Part shown: in pieces, positions 48,226 through 58,970 of the stretch
Position numbering within the stretch: position 1 is the first letter of the stretch
Layout of the letters: every line of letters begins with the position of its first letter
The notes under the pieces: model-generated
What the model saw: the letters and a program-made list of their open reading frames with translations, nothing else
What the model was told of the DNA's origin: nothing
The model's database searches: none
Source of the DNA: Dallia pectoralis
Lineage: Eukaryota; Chordata; Actinopteri; Esociformes; Umbridae
Assembly (NCBI GenBank): GCA_029465975.1
Contig: CM055728.1
Coordinates: 16,106,205 to 16,170,204 of the forward strand
DNA: 64,000 bases
Reading direction: 5' to 3'
Made by a program: the position numbers and the translations under genes

Positions 48226-49345
48226 GTGGGCGGCGGCGTGACGGCAACAGCCGTCTTGGGCGCTGGCGTGACGACGGCAACCACCTTGAGCGCTGGCGCG
48301 ACGACAACAGACATCTTGAGCGCTGGCGTGACGGCGGGAGCCATCGTGGACGCTGGCGGGACGGCGGCAGCCATCTTGAGCGCTGGCGTGACGGCGGGAG
48401 CCATCGTGGACGCTGGCGGGACGGCGGCAGCCATCTTGGGCGCTGGCGTGACAGCGGGGGCCATCGTGGACGCTGGCGTGACGGCGGCAGCCATCTTGGG
48501 CGCTGGCGTGACGGCGGGAGCCATCGTGGACGTGGGCGTGACGACGGCAGCCATCTTGGGCGCTGGCGGGACGGCGGCAGCCATCTTGGGCGCTGGCGGG
48601 ACGGCAGGAGCCATCGTGGACGCTGGCGGGACGGCGGCAGCCATCTTGGGCGCTGGCGTGACGACGGCAGCCATCTTGGGCGCTGGCGTGGCGACGGCAG
48701 CCATCTTGGGCGCTGGCGTGACGACAACAGCCATCTTGAGCGCTGGCGGGACGGCGGGAGCCATCGTGGACGCTGGCTAGACGGCGGCAGCCATCTTGGG
48801 CGCTGGCGTGACGACAACAGCCATCTTGAGCGCTGGCGGGACGGCGGGAGCCATCGTGGACGCTGGCGAGACGGCGGCAGCCATCTTGGGCGCTGGCGTG
48901 ACGACAACAGCCATCTTGAGCGCTGGCGTGACGGCAACAGCCATCTTGGGCGCTGGCGTGACGGCGGGGACCATCGTGGACGCCGGCGTGACGGCGGCAG
49001 CCATCTTGGGCGCTGGCGTGGCGACGGCAGCCATCTTGAGCGCTGGCGTGACGGCAACAGCCATCGTGGACGCTGGCGAGACGGCGGCAGCCATCTTGGG
49101 CGCTGGCGTGACGACAACAGCCATCTTGAGCGCTGGCGTGACGGCAACAGCCATCTTGGGCGCTGGCGTGACGGCGGGGACCATCGTGGACGCCGGCGTG
49201 ACGGCGGCAGCCATCTTGGGCGCTGGCGTGGCGACGGCAGCCATCTTGAGCGCTGGCGTGACTGCAACAGCCATCGTGGGCGCTGGCGTGACGGCAACAG
49301 CCATCGTGGGCGCTGGCGTGACGACGGCGACAGCCATCTCGGGCG
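48226..49345 (-). repeat. 30-bp internal minisatellite, element B (sister array at 51,285-52,400)
   Basis: About 37 units of CATCTTGGGCGCTGGCGTGA plus CGGCGGCAGC. The same block occurs almost unchanged in the other internal copy. Within it, a 180-bp segment is itself repeated (48,880-49,060 resembles 49,060-49,240). Confidence 0.93.
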
Positions 49346-49865
49346 CAGGCGTAGCAGCCATCTCGGGCGCTGGCGTGGCGGAGGCGATCTCTGGCGTCAG
49401 ATCTTGAAAGTCCAGCCATGCCTTCCACCACGCCCTAATGACAGCCGGGGGCTGCTTATGTAACCCCTCCGGGGATTTCTCTGTCCCGGAGGTAGGTGGT
49501 CGGAAAGGGTATTCCCTCGGCGGGGGTAGTGGCTGTAGCTCCAGGGGTTTTCCTCCCCCTGTCTGCAGCCCCGGAACAGTGGGCGGTGTCTTCTGCCCGC
49601 CCCAGCCGACGTCCGATGTTGCGGGGACTAGTCGACTGAGGACGGGATCCCATAGCAGGGCGTCTTCCAGGGAGTCCTCCTCCACTCGCTCGTAGAACGC
49701 CTCCTCATCATCCGAGGAGAGGGAGTCGGACCCCCAATCACCCTGCCAGGTGTAGCGCTGCTCCTGCTGCTCCGTGGGTTGACGGTGAGCTTCATACCTC
49801 GGAGCGCTATAGCTTGCCCCTCCGAGGAATCCACTCACCGTCCGGCTCTGCGGGCTTCTTGGGTG

Positions 49866-49875
49866 GCTTAGCATT
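49866..49875 (-). promoter_or_regulatory. Putative self-primer binding site, element B copy 2
   Basis: The same AATGCTAAGC next to the middle LTR; its partner GCTTAGCATT is at 50121-50112. Confidence 0.7.
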
Positions 49876-49876
49876 C

Positions 49877-50254
49877 TGTCACGGATTGACCGGCGTAGTG
49901 TGGTAAAAGCCATGTGCAGAGTCCAATGATCCGTTTAAATGAGGTTTATTAAATCAAAACAAACCGTAAACGGCGAAAAACACGTACTTATAGTTTGAAT
50001 GAAATGAAAGGTGCGCATATAGCGACTTAAAACAATCATATCACCAACAACTAATAATAATAACACGCGTAACAACACACTCACCCATATAATCCTGTGA
50101 CATAGAAATACAATGCTAAGCAAGGAGTGACTTGCTAGCGACCCCTTTATATCCCGTATGATTATAATTACAAACAGCCGTGAGACAAACGTAAACAAGG
50201 AAGTGCATCACCGAAATATGTCCGTGTAGCAACGCCACCACACCAATCGTGACA
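49877..50254 (-). repeat. Middle LTR of tandem element B
   Basis: 378 bp, apparently identical to the outer LTRs. It has no target duplication of its own: both sides are internal element sequence. Confidence 0.92.
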
Positions 50255-50354
50255 GTATCCCCCACTAAAAAGCTAGCTCCCCAGATAGCCGAACGGAAAC
50301 ACAAAAACAAAACAAGGGAGCAACAGGAGAGAACCCACAGTCAAACCCAAAGGG

Positions 50355-52919
50355 TCAGTCCAGGACCGCAGGTCCAGCCCTGAATAGGCCTCGGTGGCCT
50401 GAGAGGCCGCCATCTAGTGCGGCTGAGAGACCGCCATCTTGTGCGGCTGAGAGTGCGTTGTAGCGGCGGCCATCGTGGGCGACGTGGCGGCGGCCCTCGT
50501 GGGCGACGTGGCGGCGGCCATCGTGGGCGGCGTGGCGGCGGCCATCGTGGGCAACGTGGCGGCGGCCATCGTTGGCGTAGTCGTGGCGGCGGCCATCGTG
50601 AGCGTAGTCGTGGCGGCGGCCATCGTGGCGTAGTCGTGGCGGCGGCCATCGTGAGCGTAGTCGTGGCGGCGGCCATCGTGAGCGTAGTCGTGGCGGCGGC
50701 CATCGTGAGCGTAGTCGTGGCGGCGGCCATCGTGAGCGTAGTCGGCGGCGGCCATCGTGAGCGTAGTCGTGGCGGCGGCCCTCGTGAGCGTAGTCGTGGC
50801 GGCGGCCATCGTGAGCGTAGTCGTGGCGGCGGCCATCGTGAGCGTAGTCGTGGCGGCGGCCATCGTGAGCGTAGTCGTGGCGGCGGCCATCGTGAGCGTA
50901 GTCGTGGCGACGGCCATCGTGAGCGTAGTCGTGGCGGCGGCCATCGTGAGCGTAGTCGTGGCGGCGGCCATCGTGGCGTAGTCGTGGCGGCGGCCATCGT
51001 GAGCGTAGTCGTGGCGGCGGCCATCGTGAGCGTAGTCGTGGCGGCGGCCATCGTGGCGTAGTCGTGGCGGCGGCCATCGTGAGCGTAGTCGTGGCGGCGG
51101 CCATCGTGGCGTAGTCGTGGCGGCGGCCATCGTGAGCTTCGTCGTGGCGCGGCCCTCGTGGGGCGATGCGGCAGCCATTGTGGGCGGCGATGCGGCAGCC
51201 ATAGTGGGCGGCGATGCGGCAGCCATTGTGGGCGGCGTGCGGCAGCCATTGTGGGCGGCGTGCGGCAGCCGTTGTGGGCGGCGGCGTGACGGCAACAGCC
51301 GTCTTGGGCGCTGGCGTGACGACGGCAACCACCTTGAGCGCTGGCGCGACGACAACAGACATCTTGAGCGCTGGCGTGACGGCGGGAGCCATCGTGGACG
51401 CTGGCGGGACGGCGGCAGCCATCTTGAGCGCTGGCGTGACGGCGGGAGCCATCGTGGACGCTGGCGGGACGGCGGCAGCCATCTTGGGCGCTGGCGTGAC
51501 AGCGGGGGCCATCGTGGACGCTGGCGTGACGGCGGCAGCCATCTTGGGCGCTGGCGTGACGGCGGGAGCCATCGTGGACGTGGGCGTGACGACGGCAGCC
51601 ATCTTGGGCGCTGGCGGGACGACGGCAGCCATCTTGGGCGCTGGCGGGACGGCAGGAGCCATCGTGGACGCTGGCGGGACGGCGGCAGCCATCTTGGGCG
51701 CTGGCGTGACGACGGCAGCCATCTTGGGCGCTGGCGTGGCGACGGCAGCCATCTTGGGCGCTGGCGTGACGACAACAGCCATCTTGAGCGCTGGCGGGAC
51801 GGCGGGAGCCATCGTGGACGCTGGCTAGACGGCGGCAGCCATCTTGGGCGCTGGCGTGACGACAACAGCCATCTTGAGCGCTGGCGGGACGGCGGGAGCC
51901 ATCGTGGACGCTGGCGAGACGGCGGCAGCCATCTTGGGCGCTGGCGTGACGACAACAGCCATCTTGAGCGCTGGCGTGACGGCAACAGCCATCTTGGGCG
52001 CTGGCGTGACGGCGGGGACCATCGTGGACGCCGGCGTGACGGCGGCAGCCATCTTGGGCGCTGGCGTGGCGACGGCAGCCATCTTGAGCGCTGGCGTGAC
52101 GGCAACAGCCATCGTGGACGCTGGCGAGACGGCGGCAGCCATCTTGGGCGCTGGCGTGACGACAACAGCCATCTTGAGCGCTGGCGTGACGGCAACAGCC
52201 ATCTTGGGCGCTGGCGTGACGGCGGGGACCATCGTGGACGCCGGCGTGACGGCGGCAGCCATCTTGGGCGCTGGCGTGGCGACGGCAGCCATCTTGAGCG
52301 CTGGCGTGACTGCAACAGCCATCGTGGGCGCTGGCGTGACGGCAACAGCCATCGTGGGCGCTGGCGTGACGACGGCGACAGCCATCTCGGGCGCAGGCGT
52401 AGCAGCCATCTCGGGCGCTGGCGTGGCGGAGGCGATCTCTGGCGTCAGATCTTGAAAGTCCAGCCATGCCTTCCACCACGCCTAATGACAGCCGGGGCTG
52501 CTTATGTAACCCCTCCGGGGATTTCTCTGTCCCGGAGGTAGGTGGTCGGAAAGGGTATTCCCTCGGCGGGGGTAGTGGCTGTAGCTCCAGGGGTTTCCTC
52601 CCCCTGTCTGCAGCCCCGGAACAGTGGGCGGTGTCTTCTGCCCGCCCCAGCCGACGTCCGATGTTGCGGGGACTAGTCGACTGAGGACGGGATCCCATAG
52701 CAGGGCGTCTTCCAGGGAGTCCTCCTCCACTCGCTCGTAGAACGCCTCCTCATCATCCGAGGAGAGGGAGTCGGACCCCCAATCACCCTGCCAGGTGTAG
52801 CGCTGCTCCTGCTGCTCCGTGGGTTGACGGTGAGCTTCATACCTCGGAGCGCTATAGCTTGCCCCTCCGAGGAATCCACTCACCGTCCGGCTCTGCGGGC
52901 TTCTTGGGTGGCTTAGCAT
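50355..52919 (-). pseudogene. Repeat-rich frame of element B, internal copy adjacent to the 5' LTR (broken)
   Basis: Starts at the ATG inside the self-primer site (52,919). It encodes an acidic Ser/Asp/Glu-rich N-terminal region and one conserved module, then 10-, 8- and 9-residue repeats. Compared with the other internal copy it lacks single bases in several homopolymers (near 52,482-52,500 and 52,590), which shift the frame just before or within the AVIRAWWKAWL module. It also carries the TAG stop at about 51,825 that is shared with its sister. Several 27-bp units are one base short. No known domain is recognised. Confidence 0.45.
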
Positions 52920-52920
52920 T
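52911..52920 (-). promoter_or_regulatory. Putative self-primer binding site, element B copy 1
   Basis: AATGCTAAGC on the minus strand, one base after the LTR, is the exact reverse complement of GCTTAGCATT at 53166-53157, which starts 30 nt after the TATA box. Compared with element A both partners carry a matching change (C-G pair to A-T pair). Confidence 0.72.
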
Positions 52921-52921
52921 C

Positions 52922-53299
52922 TGTCACGGATTGACCGGCGTAGTGTGGTAAAAGCCATGTGCAGAGTCCAATGATCCGTTTAAATGAGGTTTATTAAATC
53001 AAAACAAACCGTAAACGGCGAAAAACACGTACTTATAGTTTGAATGAAATGAAAGGTGCGCATATAGCGACTTAAAACAATCATATCACCAACAACTAAT
53101 AATAATAACACGCGTAACAACACACTCACCCATATAATCCTGTGACATAGAAATACAATGCTAAGCAAGGAGTGACTTGCTAGCGACCCCTTTATATCCC
53201 GTATGATTATAATTACAAACAGCCGTGAGACAAACGTAAACAAGGAAGTGCATCACCGAAATATGTCCGTGTAGCAACGCCACCACACCAATCGTGACA
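52922..53299 (-). repeat. LTR 1 (5') of tandem element B
   Basis: Starts TGTCACGATTGG on the minus strand, has TATAAA at 53196-53191 and the predicted RNA start at about 53166, and ends CCGTGACA. Confidence 0.92.
53191..53196 (-). promoter_or_regulatory. TATA box of element B 5' LTR
   Basis: TATAAA on the minus strand, followed 30 nt later by the self-primer sequence that should form the RNA 5' end. Confidence 0.7.
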
Positions 53300-53304
53300 T
53301 AAAT

Positions 53305-54140
53305 TCTCTGCTTCTTTGAAAAATATTGAGAATAGCAGGAAATTAGCTTTGAAATGGCAAACCTTTCGGTCAGCTCTTCAAAAAAAAAAAAGTAGAATTC
53401 GAGGACATTTTTCTTAAAAGTACATTTAGACATGGGGCCTCTGTAATTCTCAAATTCTACGTCATGACATGCCGAACTCGCCAAGCACCCATTTTATGAC
53501 ACACTCACTGTCTGCCTATATCAGGATGGAATAATTCATACTCCTCTAATTCATCATATCATCCTGCAACTAATCTATAGTTGTCTTCGACTGCACAACC
53601 TTTCGGTCTATTTTCATGGTGTGGTCGTAGCATACAGCAGAATGAACTACATGACCTAGATAACGTGCAGTTAGTCTGTGCATGTCAGACCAGGTGGAAT
53701 AATCTAGCACAGGCTTCGGTTTAGGAACCAACAATGTTGGTTGTACCAATGTACCAACTGTTGTTACTTGACTTTTCGGAAATGTTTGTTCTTTCATCAC
53801 TACACCCGTCCCTATACAAGTGAAACCATGCAGGTTGTTCATCTTTATTTACCAGTCATACTAAGACTAAAACCTTCTCAATAGACCGTGCTATGTATTT
53901 CATGGAAACTGTTTTTTGCTTATTTATTATAAGTAACGTAGGTAATGAGGGTGATGCAACTATATGTTTACGGCTGACTAATGATTATTTTGGAAGAGTT
54001 TTTTTTTAGAGTATGCAGTGGCGGAATTGTATATGTCAAAATTGACTGTATAAATATTCCTCATGCTTCCCAGCCACATCACCAGCCATTAGCCAATTAT
54101 TTTTTTTAGTGTGACTAATGATTTTTTACTAGTAAATTCT
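53305..54140. other. AT-rich intergenic DNA
   Basis: Nothing recognisable apart from short A and T runs. Confidence 0.45.
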
Positions 54141-54149
54141 ACACAGACA

Positions 54150-54605
54150 AGCCATAACATTAAGACAACTGACAGGGGATGCGAATATCACTGTCTATCT
54201 CGTTACCATGGCACCTGTCAGTGGGTATATGACGCGGCAAGTTAACATTTTGTCCTCAAAGTCTCTAGTTAGAAGCTGGTAAAATGGGCGAGCATAAGGA
54301 TCTGAGCAGTTTTGACAAGGGCCAAATTGTGATGGCTAGACAATTGGGTCAGCGCATCTGTAAAACTGCAGCCTCTATGGGTGTTCCCAGTCTGCATGAG
54401 TCAGTGCTAACAGTATCAAAAGTGGTTCAAGGGTGGAAAATTGGTGAACTGACGACATGGGCATGACTCATTGATGCACGAGGGGAGCAAAGGCTGGACC
54501 GTGTGGTCCAATCCAACAGACGACCGACTGTAGCTCAAATTACTGAAAAAGTTAATGCTGGTTCTGATAGAAAGGTGTCAGAACACACAGTGCATCACAG
54601 TTCGT
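54150..54605 (+). pseudogene. N-terminal fragment of a Tc1-like transposase (second family)
   Basis: The frame starting at 54,284 reads MGEHKDLSSFDKGQIVMARQ and LGQRICKTAAS, the paired-like DNA-binding part of a fish Tc1 transposase. After a frame change the DNA reads LIDARGEQRLDRVVQSNRRP and VNAGSDRKVSEHTVHHSSLL. Homology stops at about 54,605; the catalytic domain is missing. The flank CCATAACATTAAGACAACTG may be part of the left inverted repeat. Confidence 0.8.
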
Positions 54606-55176
54606 TGTTATTAAGGTTTATTTTGGTAGTGGGCTGGGTTGGGTTTTCAATTTATAATTGTTCTTGTGAATTTTTTGAAAGGGCTTTCATCTTACATACA
54701 TTTCCTCTATTCATAAAATATTTTCCTCACTGGACTGATGGGGTTCATATCTTTTAGAGATGTTGCCTTGCCCATGCAGACTTAAGTGTTCTCACTACCT
54801 TTCGGATATCCTCTGAGATATCCTGGACTAGATATATGCCTTGTCTCATTCGATTTGCTCTTTGTAGTGTAATCAAAATAATTATTGGCGAACAATGTAG
54901 GCCACAAACTACAATAGCACATAGACAAAAACAATAACAAAGCTACTCACCTACCCTACCCATCTCAATGAGCCCTTCAAAATGAATGTGAGCTTTTTTG
55001 TAGTTACACAGCGTTAAATGTAGTTACACGACATTACTAAACATTCATCATGCCTTCTTGCTAGTCCAACGTATCTCCACCATCCCACTTTCCTATAACA
55101 TACAATAAATGGAGAGATGTATTGAATCGTTTGCATTACCACTTTAAAGCATGGCGATAATATATGATCATATCCT

Positions 55177-55350
55177 CTAGACTGGTTACTAAACTCCATG
55201 ACCTTGGGATCAGCCCCTCACTTGGAAACTGGAATCTAGACTTCCTAACCAACAGACCTCAGTCGGTGAGGTTTGACAACCTCACCTCCACCCTGACCTC
55301 CACCCTATAGTTGGTGTGTACTGTCCTATGACAATAAAGTTGAGTCAATT
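55177..55350 (+). pseudogene. Short L2/CR1-like LINE reverse-transcriptase fragment
   Basis: The plus strand reads RLVTKLHDLGISPSLGNWNL then DFLTNRPQSVRFDNLTSTLT, a segment of the reverse transcriptase of fish L2-type LINEs. It joins abruptly to a 3' tail with CTATGACAATAAAGTTGAGT, so the remainder of the ORF has been deleted. Confidence 0.65.
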
Positions 55351-56344
55351 TTTTTTATTGCGTAATGCTGGTTAACTATACTGACTGGAAAACAAGGTAC
55401 TGCAATGGACTAGCTATACTCGGTTACAACATTAACATAATCTCTGTGTTACCATAGCTTGCCAATATCTACCTACCTAGCTACCTTACAGTGACTAGGC
55501 TGTACACGTTAGGTAACACAAATTGTGTACTACAGTAGTACAGCTGTAGCTGTTACGTTAGTTACATATAATAGTACAAACCCAGCGTTTTACTGTTTGC
55601 CCGAAACCTGCGACAGGTCACAAGTCCACCATGTTGACATTTACGGCTAACAGCAGTGGGTGGGGCTGAGGGCATTGATAACAATATATGGCCCACAAGC
55701 CATATATGGGCCAAAAGTTTGGTAGTAAATAAAACTTGTAATGTAAAAAAGTGAAACTGAGAAAAAAACATTTGACTGAAAATAATATATATTTTTTCAC
55801 GGTTAACACATTTGGCCCCAATCTGGCTCCATACACCCAGGTTAGGGATGCACGATATTCAATTTTGGCCGATATTCGATATGCCGATAATTTTAAACTC
55901 GTTTTGGCCAATAACGATATATATACACTTTTATTTTACTGAAGAGAAATCCAAGACTCCTGTACTACCTTTACCTTATTACACTCATGTATACAGACAT
56001 TCACCCCTGAAAAATAGGTAAATTATTTTACTAGTAGAAGAATAAATGATATGCCAGTGCCACATTTAATTTTTAAGTTCAGACTTCAAACGTCAGTCTT
56101 TAGGAGTAAAATAAATGAAAATACATTTTCAAATATTTTACGTAATTCACGTAGCACGACATTCACTCGTTCTCTTTCTATTTTCCATTTCCTAAACATA
56201 TTATCAAATGCAGATGCAATTGCTATTGCACTCCTGTTGTCACACAGCAGCTGACAACTTTTTTTTAAGGATAAAGCCTTTGTCTATCCTCTGGGCAGTG
56301 GGGCTAAACATGCTAACAGTACTCAGGCTTGATGTCCAAATGTC

Positions 56345-56525
56345 CGTGGTAAAGCTAATGTGACTAGCTAATGTGACTACTTAATGTGACTAGCTAATGT
56401 GACTAGCTAATGTGACTAGCTAATGTGACTAGTTAATGTGACTAGCTAATGTGACTAGCTAATGTGACTAGCTAATGTGACTAGTTAATGTGACTAGCTA
56501 ATGTGACTAGCTAATGTGACTAGCG
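56345..56525. repeat. 13-bp minisatellite inside the hAT element
   Basis: AATGTGACTAGCT repeated about 13 times with AGTT or ACTT variants. Confidence 0.92.
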
Positions 56526-56809
56526 CCGGCGAGGAGCTTTTCAATGCGACTGGCAACAAGTTACAACACTCTGGAGTTCAGGTAATGCGACATCAATAGT
56601 GACGGCTAATAGCATAACCCGGCTATATACGTCATTAGCCTGCTGAAGCCAACAACATCTTCCATCACGCTGAATGGCTGGTTAACATGAGCAATACATT
56701 CAATAATTTAGTCGTTAAACTCTATTACCTTTGGATGCTCGCTGCTGTATTTTCTAGCTTTATTGTCACTGAAGTAGAGGCTGCTGATGCGAGGCGTTTT
56801 TTCCTTTTT

Positions 56810-56965
56810 ACTTTTCAAAAAGTCTTGGTGCTACTCAGGATAACGGCTCTTAAGATGTATTTGTAGTATTTTATTATTTGTAACAACGAGTGTTGTTTTA
56901 CACCTCCTCGCATCACTTGTGCTTTACAACTACTGCAAATAGCAAGTTTGTTATCTGTTTTACAG
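56810..56965 (-). pseudogene. Decayed BED zinc finger of hAT transposase
   Basis: The C-x2-C pair (ICSSCK) and the conserved VMRGG are in one frame and the HLKSRYPE stretch in another, with stops. It shows that the element derives from an autonomous BED-containing hAT. Confidence 0.6.
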
Positions 56966-57165
56966 GTACACAGCGACATGTAGGAAGTTTAAGTTGCTGG
57001 CCTTCATGCTACGTTCACGGTCGTCACGTGCGCATAGTAAACGCGCCACACTATCGGCAATGCTCATTAGCAGAAATATTAATATCTGCCGATAATGATA
57101 ATTTTTAGCTTTTATCGGCCGATACCAATGTCGTGCCGATATCATCATGCATCCCTAACCCAGGT

Positions 57166-57795
57166 CAATGTTCAGCAATCATGGAAAAAGCGGGGAAAAA
57201 GGCTTTGGGTAACTGACTTCAGATTGCCCCAAGGAACAACCCAATTTGCACCATAATATCATCATAAAGACATTTTATCACAACAACATGGTATACATCT
57301 GCCGGAAAAGAGCAGTCCCCTCATCTCCAGTGGCTAGTGATGTTTGCCCTGTGTGTAGCCAGCGGAAAGTCATTATTAGGTTAGTGCCTTCCTGTTCACT
57401 TCCATTAGCTTCCCTACAGTGAGCTGGAGCCTTTGTGGCCTACAGTTACTCCCATGAGCTGGAAGGCTGTTGTGCCAGGCTAGGATGGGGGTGTTCCAAA
57501 TTTAGGCTTCAGCTAGCTGTTTTAGTCATCGATAATTATATGCATAAAATGCTAGATTATTCAAATAATCAAAATTGAAAAAACATGGCTCTTAGTATAT
57601 GTGTTGTTTTTTATTACATCCAAAATATAAACGACATGTAAAGTCTTAGTTCACTGTTTCATGAGCCATTTTGATTTGGGTGTATGTGATATCCAAAAAT
57701 TTGGGCCTATGGACTCTGTACATTGACCAATTTTCTTTTTTAAACTGTAACACAGCTTATATTCTTTCGTTTTCAATACAGACAAAAGACAAAAA
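57166..57795. other. Intergenic DNA
   Basis: Nothing recognisable. Confidence 0.4.
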
Positions 57796-57799
57796 TAAC

Positions 57800-58175
57800 G
57801 TTGAAGGAAACCTGTTTCTTCTGATTAGCACACGCCTAGTTCTAAGGTAAAGTAGAATGTCTACTGGTAACCTTACAATATAAATGTTCGTGACTCTTTA
57901 AAAAAACATGTGTAGTAACCTGTTCTGATTAGCGCACGCCTAGGCTGTTATGCCAACTATGGTGAAGTAGGATGCTTACAGGTACAATGCAACAGTTCAA
58001 TATGCTCTTCCCTAAGATTACAGATCGAAAGAAAAAAATCTGAAGAAACCTGTTCTTCCGATTAGGAAGTCTGATGCCATTTATGGTAACTTACAATGTT
58101 TACTGGTACAATGTTTACTGGTACCACATTTAATGGTACAATGTAAATGTTTACTGGTACAATGTAAATGTTCAT
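57800..58175. repeat. Diverged tandem triplication, 112-128 bp units
   Basis: AACCTGTT(T)CTTCTGATTAG recurs near 57,808, 57,918 and 58,047, each followed by a segment ending in TTACAATG or GGTACAATG. The last unit ends in several short copies of TTTACTGGTACAATG. Confidence 0.7.
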
Positions 58176-58214
58176 TGCTCTTCTCAAAGAGTACAAATCA
58201 AATCAATGCTGGAC

Positions 58215-58325
58215 CACTCATTCAGTCTTGTCCCGAAGCCACTCTAGCACAGTCTTGTTCTTGTCATACCGAAAGATGAATCTCCACTCCCAGCCTGATT
58301 TCCTGCACGCCACGGATCAGGTTTT
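58215..58325. mobile_element. Internal fragment of the decayed Tc1 family seen at 41,174
   Basis: GTCTTGTCCCGAAGCCACTC, then GAAAGATGAATCTCCACTCC and ATCAGGTTTTC match the well-known antisense transposase segment of salmonid/teleost Tc1 remnants. No ends are seen. Confidence 0.6.
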
Positions 58326-58860
58326 CTGTCGTTGGCTCTGTCCATCATCCATTTTCCCTCCGTTGACATCCCATAGAACTCACGGCTTGTTATGTGAGAA
58401 CAGCGTGGATATTGATGGAAGCAAAGCGTGAATAGTAAGCATAATAACATGCTTTATTTAGGCCAACTCTACAACTAGGTCTACTGTTACATTCACCTTA
58501 TGTAAAAACGTTCTCCCAGCTCGATTGCTAGTCACGTTAGCCCTTGCTCACTGAAGATCTCTGTCAATAAGGATCATTTGCAGTGAAGATATAAGTGGAA
58601 TTACAGTGTTTCCCAAATATTTCAACGTGGCTAACAGATCGGCTACAACTGATTATTCTGTTAACGAACAGAACCAAAACAAATCAAACCATATGGACCA
58701 TATCCAACAACCTCTTAAAAAGTGTGAATCCAGAAGTTTTATTGCAGAGCTTTAAAACCAGAGAACTTTTGAAGCTTTGATTCCATTGAGTATATTCTAG
58801 ACTGGCCTAAATAAGTTATATAGTTTACTTAATATAATAATAAAGTTAAAAAGATATTGA
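58326..58860. other. Intergenic DNA
   Basis: Nothing recognisable. Confidence 0.4.
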
Positions 58861-58876
58861 TGCATTTGTTAAGTAT

Positions 58877-58958
58877 CTCATCATCATCTCATCTTCAACC
58901 GCTTATCCGGGGTCGGGTCGCGGGGGTAGCAGCTCAAGCAGGGGACCCCAAACTTCTC
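58877..58958 (-). mobile_element. Extremely 5'-truncated Rex3/RTE-like LINE (82 bp) with 12-bp target duplication
   Basis: CATCTTCAACCGCTTATCCG and GGGTCGGGTCGCGGGGGTAG match the 3' end of the larger copy at 37,608. It is bounded by TTTGTTAAGTAT at 58865-58876 and 58959-58970. Only the last codons and the GATGA-like tail remain. Confidence 0.88.
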
Positions 58959-58970
58959 TTTGTTAAGTAT

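Larger units (their letters stand above)
47358..49874 (-). pseudogene. Repeat-rich frame of element B, internal copy adjacent to the 3' LTR (one stop)
   Basis: From the ATG at 49,874 the frame is open for about 365 codons: residues 1-49 basic/Gln-rich, 50-74 acidic (SLSSDDEEAF and EEDSLED), module 119-157 (EYPFRPPTSGTEK and AVIRAWWKAWLDFQ), then 10-residue repeats such as PAPKMAAAVT. A single TAG at about 48,777 replaces the TCG seen at the same place in other units. After it the frame reopens to 47,358 through the 8- and 9-residue repeats. It lies where gag would be. No homology to known proteins can be claimed. Confidence 0.45.
46819..53299 (-). mobile_element. Tandem LTR element, subfamily B: LTR-internal-LTR-internal-LTR
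   Basis: Three 378-bp LTRs (46819-47196, 49877-50254, 52922-53299) separate two internal regions of 2,680 and 2,667 bp. The whole array has a single 5-bp target duplication, TAAAT, at 46814-46818 and 53300-53304. There is thus one insertion, later enlarged by recombination between LTRs, or a duplication made in assembly. The layout matches element A: minus orientation, TATA, AATAAA, purine tract, no polymerase genes. The first 80 or so bases of U3 and the segment next to the 3' LTR are nearly identical to element A, while R/U5 differ considerably. Confidence 0.93.
55843..57157 (-). mobile_element. hAT element, non-autonomous (1,315 bp)
   Basis: The ends TAGGGATGCACGATATTCAA and, inverted, TAGGGATGCATGATGATATC are bounded by a perfect 8-bp target duplication, ACCCAGGT, at 55835-55842 and 57158-57165. 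Near the right end the minus strand preserves a decayed BED zinc finger (LAICSSCKAQVMRGGVKQHS and, in another frame, HLKSRYPE). A 13-bp minisatellite sits inside. No transposase catalytic domain is left. Confidence 0.9.
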
